NCBI GenBank assembly: GCA_030917225.1 | Contig: JAUPVD010000320.1 | Location: 1-5,178, forward strand | Source of the DNA: Pseudomonadota bacterium | GTDB taxonomy: Bacteria; Pseudomonadota; Gammaproteobacteria; Burkholderiales; Rhodocyclaceae | Length of the DNA stretch: 5,178 nucleotides | Direction: 5' to 3' | Shown: one piece after another, positions 1-5,178 of the stretch | Numbering within the stretch: position 1 is the first letter of the stretch | Layout: every line of letters begins with the position of its first letter | Made by a program: the position numbers and the translations under genes | Notes under the pieces: generated by a model | What the model saw: only the letters and a program-made list of their open reading frames with translations | Databases searched by the model: none | What the model was told of the DNA's origin: nothing

Positions 1-418
1 AGCCCTGGATCTGGTCGGCGTGCAGGTCCACCGTCAGCACTCGATGCACGCCGGCGCCGGCGAGCAGGTTGGCGACGACCTTCGCCGTGATCGCGACGCG
101 CGTCGCGCGCGGCCGACGATCCTGGCGGGCGTAGCCGAAATACGGGATGGAGGCGGTGATGCGACCGGCCGAGGCACGCTTGAGCGCATCGACCATGACC
201 AGCAGTTCCATCAGGTTGTCGTTCGACGGGGCACAGGTCGATTGCAGGACAAAGATGTCCTTGCCGCGCACATGCTCGTCGAGTTCGACACTGACTTCAC
301 CATCCGAGAAGCGGCCGACATTGGCACGACCGAGCGAGATGTGCAGACGCTTCGCCACCTCGGCCGCCAGTTTCGGGTTGGCGTTGCCGGTGAATACCAT
401 CAAGCTGTCATAAGCCAT
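1..418 (-). CDS. prs: Ribose-phosphate pyrophosphokinase (PRPP synthase), N-terminal 139 residues
   Basis: Cytoplasmic class I PRPP synthase makes 5-phosphoribosyl diphosphate from ribose 5-phosphate and ATP, feeding purine, pyrimidine, histidine, tryptophan and NAD synthesis. The reading frame is open from an ATG at 418-416 to the left edge, so only about 139 of the usual 310-320 residues are present. Visible landmarks are FSDGE at residues 37-41, the ATP-binding YARQDRR at 96-102, and the family signature [12 protein letters not shown] at 128-139 with metal-binding D131 and H133. A GGAG ribosome binding site at 429-426 lies seven bases before the ATG, which fixes the start. It follows tRNA-Gln and ispE on the same strand, as in other proteobacteria. 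Nothing in the visible part looks damaged; the C-terminal ribose-phosphate and allosteric regions lie outside the window. Identification is very secure. Confidence 0.97.
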   Translation of the reverse strand, partial: MAYDSLMVFTGNANPKLAAEVAKRLHISLGRANVGRFSDGEVSVELDEHVRGKDIFVLQSTCAPSNDNLMELLVMVDALKRASAGRITASIPYFGYARQDRRPRATRVAITAKVVANLLAGAGVHRVLTVDLHADQIQG

Positions 419-434
419 TGCGTCGCTCCGAGCC

Positions 435-450
435 TGCGGCCGTCGCCGCA
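435..450 (-). promoter_or_regulatory. Small hairpin in the prs leader
   Basis: A perfect 6-bp stem (TGCGGC paired with GCCGCA) closes a four-base loop and ends five bases before the GGAG ribosome binding site of prs. No T-run follows, so it is not an intrinsic terminator. It could be a processing or stability element between tRNA-Gln and prs, or could modulate ribosome access. A stem this short can occur by chance in GC-rich DNA, so its function is unproven. Confidence 0.25.
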
Positions 451-524
451 CTCATCCGCCGTAAAAAGCAATACGGGCAGGTCTGCGGCTTGGCCAGCAG
501 ATCCGCCCGGATCGATAGAAATAG

Positions 525-601
525 TGGCTGGGGAAGAAGGATTCGAACCTTCGAATGCCGGAATCAAAATCCGGTGCCTTGACCAACTTGGCGACTCCCC
601 A
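525..601 (-). tRNA. tRNA-Gln (anticodon UUG)
   Basis: The gene folds into a complete cloverleaf of 77 bases including an encoded 3' CCA (527-525). The acceptor stem pairs TGGGGAG with TTCCCCA (the last pair is G-U), and U1-A72 is the weak first pair typical of glutamine tRNAs. The D arm is GCC/GGC. The anticodon stem CCGGA/TCCGG encloses the loop TTTTGAT, placing TTG at 567-565, which reads CAA and by wobble CAG. The T arm is GAAGG, TTCGAAT, CCTTC, and the discriminator base is G. It sits between ispE and prs on the same strand, a position known from other proteobacteria. No terminator separates it from prs, so the tRNA is probably cut out of a longer transcript by RNase P and 3' nucleases. 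Confidence 0.98.
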
Positions 602-651
602 GCGGTCGCCCAAAAACCAAGCATCAAGCCAAGCTCTCGAACGAGGCGCGG

Positions 652-680
652 ATGATACAGGAAAAATCAGGGAGCGCCAA
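652..680 (-). promoter_or_regulatory. Sigma70-type promoter for tRNA-Gln and prs
   Basis: On the minus strand a -35 box TTGGCG (680-675) and a -10 box TATCAT (657-652) are separated by exactly 17 bases. They match the TTGACA and TATAAT consensus at four and five of six positions. The predicted start, near 645-642, is about 40 bases before the 5' end of tRNA-Gln. The -35 box lies within the last codons of ispE and the -10 box just after its stop. The bases after the -10 box, CCGCGCC, form a GC-rich discriminator like those of stringently controlled stable-RNA promoters. The call rests on sequence match and placement only. Confidence 0.5.
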
Positions 681-1542
681 GCTCGGCCAGCGGATGACTC
701 GGCAAACCCCGTGCCGCCCAGCCGCGCATGCCGTGCGGCAGCTGCGCCAGCACCGCTTCCGCTTCGTCTCGCCGCTCGAACTCGGCAAAGACACAGGCCC
801 CCGACCCGGTCATGCGAACGTGGGCAAAAGCGGAAAGCCAGCCGATGTATTCGGCAACATCGGGATAGAGCTCCGCCGCCACCGCCTCCAGGTCGTTGCC
901 GCCGAACCCGGGCTGCCAGTCATGCGCGGCAATGGCCGGAGAATCGCGCCGCAGGTGGGGCGTACGGAATATGTCAGCAGTAGGCACCTGTACCGGCGGC
1001 TCGAGCACCACATACCAGACCGGCGGCAGCTCGACCGGCGTAAAGGTTTCGCCAACGCCCTCGGCAAAGGCGTTGCGCCCGAAGATGAAGATCGGCACAT
1101 CGGCGCCAAGCGTGAGTCCCAGCGCCTGCAACCGTTCGCGCGGCAGGCCGAGCCCCCAGAGATGATTGAGCGCAAGAAGAACGGTGGCTGCGTCGGAACT
1201 GCCGCCACCGAGGCCGCCGCCCATGGGCAGGCGTTTTTCCAGCGTGATCGTGACCCCTTGGCTGCAACCAGCCTCCGCCTGCAGCAGGCGGGCGGCGCGG
1301 ACCGTCAGGTCGGTGTCGGGCGGCACGCCAGGCAGCGGTGAAGACAGGACGATCTCGCTATCGGCCCGAGGCGAGAACTGCAGCACATCGCCGTGATCGA
1401 CAAAGCGGAACAGGGTCTGCAGCAGGTGATAACCATCGGCCCGACGCCCGACCACGTGCAGGAAGAGATTCAGCTTGGCTGGCGCCGGCCAGTGGCTGTC
1501 CCAGTCCCAGAGGTGTCCGTCCAGATTTTTCTGGTTGCTCAT
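667..1542 (-). CDS. ispE: 4-diphosphocytidyl-2-C-methyl-D-erythritol kinase
   Basis: A cytoplasmic GHMP-family kinase that uses ATP to phosphorylate the 2-hydroxyl of CDP-methylerythritol, the fourth step of the MEP route to isopentenyl diphosphate. The 291-residue product has PAPAKLNLFLHVVGRRADGYH at about 19-39, with the substrate-site lysine K23. The ATP-binding loop LPMGGGLGGGSSDAA is at 105-119, LGADVPIF at 145-152 carries the likely catalytic aspartate D148, and the C-terminal GHMP motif MTGSGACVF lies near residue 245. The ATG at 1542-1540 was chosen because its bases overlap the lolB stop in an ATGA junction, implying translational coupling. A GTG four codons upstream (1554) would also keep frame. 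The roughly 15 polar and tryptophan-rich residues ahead of the conserved PAPAKLN are more than in the E. coli enzyme. All key residues are present. Confidence 0.97.
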   Translation of the reverse strand: MSNQKNLDGHLWDWDSHWPAPAKLNLFLHVVGRRADGYHLLQTLFRFVDHGDVLQFSPRADSEIVLSSPLPGVPPDTDLTVRAARLLQAEAGCSQGVTITLEKRLPMGGGLGGGSSDAATVLLALNHLWGLGLPRERLQALGLTLGADVPIFIFGRNAFAEGVGETFTPVELPPVWYVVLEPPVQVPTADIFRTPHLRRDSPAIAAHDWQPGFGGNDLEAVAAELYPDVAEYIGWLSAFAHVRMTGSGACVFAEFERRDEAEAVLAQLPHGMRGWAARGLPSHPLAELGAP

Positions 1543-2117
1543 GGCACCCGCCACTCTTCAATGCGCAGCCGCAGTTCAGGCCCGCCGGCACGCGTCGCAA
1601 AAACGCTCGCCGGCAGCGCCTCTGCACCGTCCTGCTCATAGTCATAACTGATTTGCCAGCCATCCTCTTCGATAGCCAGCGGCCGACCGAACTGGTCGCG
1701 CGCGCCACGCAAGGTGGCCGCCGAACCGCTATCGCGGCCCAGCACCCAGTCGGCCAGACGGTTGATCGGCAGGGAATACCCCAGCACCTCGCGTGTCAGT
1801 TGCTGGACGTCCGGCGCGTCGAAGACACGCCGGTCGGAAGCCACCAGACGCGCCCGGCCGCCGCCGATGCTGATCTCGGCGACGGTCTGGCCGAAGGGCG
1901 AGGCGATCTGCAGCTCATCACCTTCGCCGCGATGTTGCCAGGAGAGCCTGCCGGAATACCGCTCGGCATCCTGCGTTACGGAAAAACGGGCTTCAAGGCT
2001 GAAATCCCTCACCGTCGCGCGTGGCGGCATGGGCTCGCCCGGTTGCACCAGCGGGGCAGCGCAGGCAGCGAGCATGAGCGCAGCAGCCGGCAACAGGAAT
2101 CGGAATGCAGACTGCAT
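1539..2117 (-). CDS. lolB: Outer-membrane lipoprotein receptor LolB
   Basis: LolB is itself a lipoprotein. It accepts lipoproteins from the periplasmic carrier LolA and inserts them into the inner leaflet of the outer membrane. The 192-residue product begins with a lipoprotein signal peptide: R6, a hydrophobic stretch at 7-18, and the lipobox LAAC at 16-19. The mature protein would thus start at C19, with Ala at +2, consistent with outer-membrane sorting. The mature part shows LolB-like features, including a GRLSW strand, a SPFGQTVAEI segment and an LPINRLADWVLGR segment. E. coli LolB has 207 residues. The ATG at 2117 is preferred over the upstream in-frame ATG at 2204 because the latter would put 29 non-signal residues ahead of the signal peptide and overlap the TPR gene. 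The start lies 14 bases after the TPR stop; only a weak GGGG ribosome site precedes it. Confidence 0.93.
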   Translation of the reverse strand: MQSAFRFLLPAAALMLAACAAPLVQPGEPMPPRATVRDFSLEARFSVTQDAERYSGRLSWQHRGEGDELQIASPFGQTVAEISIGGGRARLVASDRRVFDAPDVQQLTREVLGYSLPINRLADWVLGRDSGSAATLRGARDQFGRPLAIEEDGWQISYDYEQDGAEALPASVFATRAGGPELRLRIEEWRVP

Positions 2118-2131
2118 CGGAACCCCGGGGA

Positions 2132-3892
2132 TCAGCGAAGGAATTTCTTCTGTACCGCCTGCAGCACTTCGTTGCCAGGGTAGCGCTTCAGCGCTGCGGC
2201 CCACGTCCGCTGCGCTTCATCGCGACGATCAAGCATCCACAGCACCTCGCCCAGATGCGCTGCAATCTCCGCGTCGGCTTTTTTCGTGTATGCCTGCTGC
2301 AGGTAGTTCAAGGCGCCAGACAGGTCACCCTGCTTGAAGAGAACCCAGCCCAGACTATCCATGATGAAAGGATCTTCCGGTTGCAACTCATTGGCCCTGG
2401 CAATCAACTGGCGTGCCTCGTCCAGGCGTACGCCGCGATCGGCAAAACTGTAGCCGAGGGCATTGTAGGCATGCGCATTGTCGGGCCGCAGCTCGATAAC
2501 ACGACGCAGATTGCTCTCGACGACATCCATGCGCCCAAGCCTCTCCGCCAGCAAGGCGGCGTCGTAGAGGATTTCTGCCTGATTCGGCTGCTCCTTCAGC
2601 ACCTGCTCAAGCATGGCCAAAGCCTCGGCTTCACGGCCAGCGTCGCGCAGCAACTGCGCTTCCGAAATGATGAACTGGGTCTGCGCCGGCGGATAACGCT
2701 TGGCCGAAGCCCGCAGGTGCTCCTGCGCCATCGACAAGCCCCCACCGGTTTTCATGAGCAACTGGGCGACACGTATCTGCGCCGTTGCAAACTGGTCGCC
2801 GGAAACGACCTGCCGATAATAGTTGAGCGCCTCGGCATACGCCTCCCGCTCTTCGGCAATCTGCCCGAGGTAGAACGCGGCTACGCTTCTTTCCGAGGGC
2901 TCGCCGCGCTCCAGCAGCGTGCGCAGCAAGGGCTCGGCCGTGACCACGTCGTTTTGCTGCAGGGCAAGGATGGCCACGGGGTAGATCAGCTCCGGGCTGT
3001 CCGGATTGTCCGCCAGCAGGCGATCAAAATGCTTGCGCGCCTCCGGATAACGCTTCTCGGCAACCAAGCCACGGGCAAGGTGCAGGCGGACTTCTCGCGA
3101 TTTTGGATGGTCTTTGACGAAGCGCTCCAGAGAGGCGATAGCCGCGTCAGAAGACTCGCGTGCAAGGATCTGCGCTTCGAACAGCGCCGCCGTTTCCCAG
3201 TCCGGGCGCAATTCGCGGGCCTTGCGAATTTCCTGCAAGGCTTTTTCCCGTTCGCCGGCATGGAGGGCCGCCGTGGCCAAGGCAAAATGCGCTTCGGCAA
3301 TCCCGGCATAGGGTGCCAGCACCGGTTCCAGCATGCGATACACGGCCACCTTGTCGGGATGCCTGGCCAGCATGCGGTTCAGTCGCATCAGGTTGTCGCT
3401 GAGGTTGGCCTTGTCGCGTTCAAGCAGAAGGGAGATTTGCGGTCCAAGCTCATCCACCCGGTTCTGCAGAACAAGGATCGCTGCCAGTGTCTGGCGGGCC
3501 GAGAGGGAATCCGGCGCGACCTCAACCCATAGTTTGGAGGTTTCGTAGGCGACATCGAAGCGGCGGGCGGCGCTGGCCACTTCCGTCGCGCGCTCAAGCA
3601 CCTTGGGATCACGTGTTCGGAAAGCCAGATCGGCATAGGCGCTGACGGCAAGATCCAGGTTGCCGCGCTGAAGGGCGATTTCGCCCAACAGAACCTGATA
3701 GACCACTTGGCCCGGCAAGCTGCTGACGGATGCCCCCGCAGCCGGCGTCGGCGATGCCTTCTTTTCGCCGGCTGCGGCCTTGGGGGCCTTGGCCTTGCTG
3801 CCGGCGGCAGCAAGGCCCGGACTGGAGAGGAGCGCCAGAGTGATTGCTGCGGCGATGGCGGCGCCCTTGATCGCGCCTTTGGTCGATTTCAT
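2132..3892 (-). CDS. Secreted tetratricopeptide-repeat protein, LbcA-like by context
   Basis: A 586-residue protein made almost wholly of helical repeats. Residues 1-30 form a Sec signal peptide with basic K2, K5 and K9, a hydrophobic core at 11-22, and probable cleavage after AAA at 28-30. A Lys/Ala/Pro-rich linker runs to about 57. TPR-type helix pairs fill the rest; the clearest are near 436-472, 473-507, 508-540 and 541-575. The likely location is the periplasm. The ATG at 3892 is chosen because AGGA (3901-3898) lies five bases upstream and it opens directly into the signal peptide; the in-frame ATG at 3988 would add 32 polar residues. It heads the lolB-ispE-prs series. In P. aeruginosa the TPR protein at this position, LbcA (PA4667, from memory), is a lipoprotein that activates the CtpA protease. 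This protein has no lipobox cysteine, so equivalence is inference. Confidence 0.88.
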   Translation of the reverse strand: MKSTKGAIKGAAIAAAITLALLSSPGLAAAGSKAKAPKAAAGEKKASPTPAAGASVSSLPGQVVYQVLLGEIALQRGNLDLAVSAYADLAFRTRDPKVLERATEVASAARRFDVAYETSKLWVEVAPDSLSARQTLAAILVLQNRVDELGPQISLLLERDKANLSDNLMRLNRMLARHPDKVAVYRMLEPVLAPYAGIAEAHFALATAALHAGEREKALQEIRKARELRPDWETAALFEAQILARESSDAAIASLERFVKDHPKSREVRLHLARGLVAEKRYPEARKHFDRLLADNPDSPELIYPVAILALQQNDVVTAEPLLRTLLERGEPSERSVAAFYLGQIAEEREAYAEALNYYRQVVSGDQFATAQIRVAQLLMKTGGGLSMAQEHLRASAKRYPPAQTQFIISEAQLLRDAGREAEALAMLEQVLKEQPNQAEILYDAALLAERLGRMDVVESNLRRVIELRPDNAHAYNALGYSFADRGVRLDEARQLIARANELQPEDPFIMDSLGWVLFKQGDLSGALNYLQQAYTKKADAEIAAHLGEVLWMLDRRDEAQRTWAAALKRYPGNEVLQAVQKKFLR

Positions 3893-3913
3893 GGTTTTCC
3901 TGCTTGCCTGTGT

Positions 3914-3947
3914 TTGCCTGACTGGAAGGTTGGAAGCTTTCAGGCAA
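3914..3947. repeat. 8-bp inverted repeat in the divergent intergenic region
   Basis: TTGCCTGA at 3914-3921 is repeated in exact inverse as TCAGGCAA at 3940-3947, with 18 bases between. A further direct copy of TTGCCTG is at 3904-3910, giving three copies of the 7-mer within 44 bases. The spacing puts the repeat centres 26 bases apart, more than two helical turns. On the leftward transcript it would lie in the leader of the TPR gene, upstream of its ribosome site. It could be an operator with spaced half-sites or a weak hairpin. Confidence 0.4.
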
Positions 3948-3959
3948 TAATGGTTCTGC

Positions 3960-3988
3960 ATGTTATGGTCTTTTCCCGCCCGCCTCAA
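3960..3988 (-). promoter_or_regulatory. Candidate sigma70 promoter for the TPR-lolB-ispE operon
   Basis: On the minus strand TTGAGG (3988-3983) and TAACAT (3965-3960) are spaced by exactly 17 bases, each matching four of six consensus positions. Transcription would start near 3953, leaving a leader of about 60 bases before the ATG at 3892. The location in the divergent intergenic region is appropriate. Both boxes are imperfect, so the call is tentative. Confidence 0.4.
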
Positions 3989-3996
3989 GTCGATCC

Positions 3997-4821
3997 ATGC
4001 CTGAATTGCCAGAAGTCGAAGTCAGCCGACGCGGCCTGCAACCCTTTATCGAGGGAAAGCAGGTCCGCGAAGTCGTTGTTCGCACCCCCAGACTACGCCA
4101 CGACATACCGGCCAACCTGCCCCGCCTTATCCGGGGAAGGACCCTGACGCGCATCACGCGGCGAGGAAAATACCTGGTCTTCGATTTTGGCCAGGGCAAC
4201 GATACTGGCTGGTTGATCCTCCACCTCGGCATGTCCGGCAGCCTGCGTCTGGTGGCTCCGGGAACGCCACCGCAGAAACACGACCATTTCGATCTCGTCT
4301 TTGCCGATACGGTCATGCGCCTGCGCGACCCACGCCGTTTCGGCACGCTCGCCTGGACAGCGGAAGACCCCAGCAAGCACCCTTTGCTCGCCGTGCTCGG
4401 GATCGAACCGCTGTCGCCCGGTTTTGACGGCAAATGGCTGCATGAGGCAGTCAAGAGGCGAAACGCGCCCATCAAGCCCGTGCTGATGGACGGCCATCTA
4501 TTGGTCGGTGTCGGCAATATCTATGCATCCGAAAGTCTTTTTCAGGCAGGCGTTTCACCGTTGCGGGCAGCAGGCAGGATTAGCCGCGGCCGCTGTGATC
4601 GCCTGGCCAACGCCATACGCACGACGCTGGAAGCCTCGATCGCGGCAGGTGGCAGCAGCGTCCGTGACTACGTCCACAGCGACGGCGGCGCTGGCTGTTT
4701 CCAGCTCAGTTGCGCGGTATATGACCGCACGGGGGCGCCCTGCCAGGTTTGTGGAACGCCCATCCGCAGTGTCCGCCAAGCCGGTCGCAGTACCTACTGG
4801 TGCCCTCACTGCCAGCATTAG
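3997..4821 (+). CDS. mutM: Formamidopyrimidine-DNA glycosylase (8-oxoguanine glycosylase/AP lyase)
   Basis: A cytoplasmic base-excision repair enzyme that removes 8-oxoguanine and formamidopyrimidines and nicks the abasic site by beta,delta-elimination. The 274-residue product begins MPELPEVE, supplying the catalytic N-terminal proline P2 (after Met removal) and E3. K58 in RRGKYL is the conserved DNA-contacting lysine. The helix-two-turn-helix holds LVGVGNIYASESLFQAG at about 168-184. The C-terminal zinc finger has the spacing C-x2-C-x16-C-x2-C, with the conserved arginine in GRSTYWC. Length and motifs match the E. coli enzyme (269 residues). The start is fixed by the obligatory MPELPE; no clear Shine-Dalgarno precedes it, and I could not find a convincing promoter. 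It diverges from the TPR-lolB operon and precedes a GTPase gene by 84 bases, perhaps cotranscribed with it. Confidence 0.98.
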   Translation: MPELPEVEVSRRGLQPFIEGKQVREVVVRTPRLRHDIPANLPRLIRGRTLTRITRRGKYLVFDFGQGNDTGWLILHLGMSGSLRLVAPGTPPQKHDHFDLVFADTVMRLRDPRRFGTLAWTAEDPSKHPLLAVLGIEPLSPGFDGKWLHEAVKRRNAPIKPVLMDGHLLVGVGNIYASESLFQAGVSPLRAAGRISRGRCDRLANAIRTTLEASIAAGGSSVRDYVHSDGGAGCFQLSCAVYDRTGAPCQVCGTPIRSVRQAGRSTYWCPHCQH

Positions 4822-4905
4822 CCCGCGTCGAACAATCGGCGCCATCTCATTGATTTATCGTCGCTACATGATAGAGTTCGTGGATTCGCTCCAACTGGAT
4901 CAGCC
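4822..4905 (+). other. mutM to GTPase intergenic gap
   Basis: Eighty-four bases with no hairpin plus T-run to end the mutM transcript. TTGATT at 4850-4855 resembles a -35 box, but no -10 box lies at an acceptable distance. Read-through from mutM into the GTPase gene is therefore the simplest view, although a non-sigma70 or poorly conserved promoter cannot be excluded. Confidence 0.4.
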
Positions 4906-5178
4906 ATGTCGCTTGCCCAACAATTTGCCGCCTATGCCGAGTGGCGCAGCCAACTCGGCGAGGGCCTTGAGAATCTGCGCAACTGGCTCACCGACAACGA
5001 TCTCAACGATGCCCAGTCGGATCTGCGCCTGACGCAGCTTTCCGAACGCCTGCGGGAAGACCGGCTGCATGTCGCCTTCGTGGCCGAGTTCTCGCGCGGC
5101 AAGTCGGAGCTGATCAATGCCATTTTCTTTGCCGACTACGGCAACCGCATGCTGCCTTCGTCTGCCGGGCGCACCACG
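4906..5178 (+). CDS. Dynamin-like GTPase, N-terminal 91 residues
   Basis: The frame runs open from the ATG at 4906 to the right edge, giving 91 residues of what should be a much larger protein. Residues 1-53 are polar and probably helical. A beta strand HVAFV (55-59) then leads into the P-loop AEFSRGKS at 60-67, followed by ELINAIFF. PSSAGRTT at 84-91 fits the switch I/G2 region that supplies the Mg-binding threonine. The pattern EFSRGKS-x-LINA is that of bacterial dynamin-family GTPases, large proteins that bind or remodel membranes. The first P-loop position is Ala rather than the usual Gly; K66 and S67, which hold phosphate and Mg, are intact. A weak GGA ribosome site (4897-4899) precedes the ATG by six bases. 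Same-strand spacing after mutM allows cotranscription. The role is unknown and the remaining G motifs are outside the window. Confidence 0.85.
   Translation, partial: MSLAQQFAAYAEWRSQLGEGLENLRNWLTDNDLNDAQSDLRLTQLSERLREDRLHVAFVAEFSRGKSELINAIFFADYGNRMLPSSAGRTT

Noticed and set aside
20..655. A 211-codon plus-strand open frame across prs and tRNA-Gln
   Set aside because: It reads through the antisense of prs and of the tRNA gene, which no real gene would be expected to do; it is a shadow.
2123..2130. CCCCGGGG palindrome before the lolB start
   Set aside because: An isolated 8-base palindrome in GC-rich DNA; too short for a terminator and best explained as part of the weak ribosome site.
652..2183. 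Two overlapping plus-strand open frames opposite ispE and lolB (652-1341 and 1338-2183)
   Set aside because: Both lie over securely identified minus-strand genes, have composition typical of shadow frames and no plausible ribosome site or motif that I could see.
2118..2204. Upstream start for lolB at 2204
   Set aside because: It would overlap the end of the TPR gene and place 29 residues before the lipoprotein signal peptide.
2105..3532. A 475-codon open frame on the plus strand opposite the TPR gene
   Set aside because: It is antisense to a gene with clear signal peptide and repeats, has no recognisable domain, and is rich in Arg, Gln and Gly as expected from reading GC-rich coding DNA backwards.
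3938..3966. Possible mutM promoter (TTTCAG, 17 bases, TGTTAT)
   Set aside because: The -35 match is only three of six and the -10 is weak; not strong enough to annotate.
3893..3988. N-terminal extension of the TPR protein to the ATG at 3988
   Set aside because: The added 32 residues are polar and would bury the signal peptide; the ATG at 3892 has AGGA at the right spacing.
4508..5032. A 174-codon plus-strand open frame bridging mutM and the GTPase
   Set aside because: It is out of frame with both real genes, overlaps the mutM helix-two-turn-helix and zinc-finger regions and shows no domain.

Overview
This GC-rich window comes from a bacterial chromosome, most likely a betaproteobacterium and perhaps a Rhodocyclales relative. 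The evidence is the style of the proteins and the gene order TPR protein, lolB, ispE, tRNA-Gln, prs, which is the arrangement known from beta- and gammaproteobacteria (Pseudomonas aeruginosa has the same series). The taxonomic placement is inference from recalled family features, not from a search. I see no insertion sequence, prophage gene, CRISPR array or other sign of recent transfer. This is ordinary core-genome housekeeping DNA.

Leftward block (minus strand, read from 3892 down to 1): a secreted tetratricopeptide-repeat protein (3892-2132) is followed after 14 bases by lolB (2117-1539), the outer-membrane lipoprotein receptor. The lolB stop overlaps the ispE start in an ATGA junction; ispE (1542-667) encodes the fourth enzyme of the MEP isoprenoid pathway. 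A tRNA-Gln gene with anticodon UUG (601-525) follows, and then the 5' part of prs (418 to beyond position 1), encoding PRPP synthase. Spacing suggests that the first three genes are one transcription unit. A good sigma70-type promoter inside the end of ispE probably adds a separate start for tRNA-Gln and prs.

Rightward block (plus strand): mutM (3997-4821), the 8-oxoguanine DNA glycosylase, is followed after 84 bases by the start of a dynamin-like GTPase (4906 to beyond 5178). The two blocks diverge from a 104-base intergenic region (3893-3996). It holds a plausible promoter for the leftward operon and an 8-bp inverted repeat.

The points most worth a second look are these. The TPR protein resembles the P. 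aeruginosa lipoprotein LbcA by gene position and repeat architecture, but carries an ordinary signal peptide with no lipobox. The GTPase has an alanine where the first P-loop glycine is expected. The intergenic inverted repeat and the embedded tRNA/prs promoter are testable regulatory candidates. I found no convincing undescribed system in this window.
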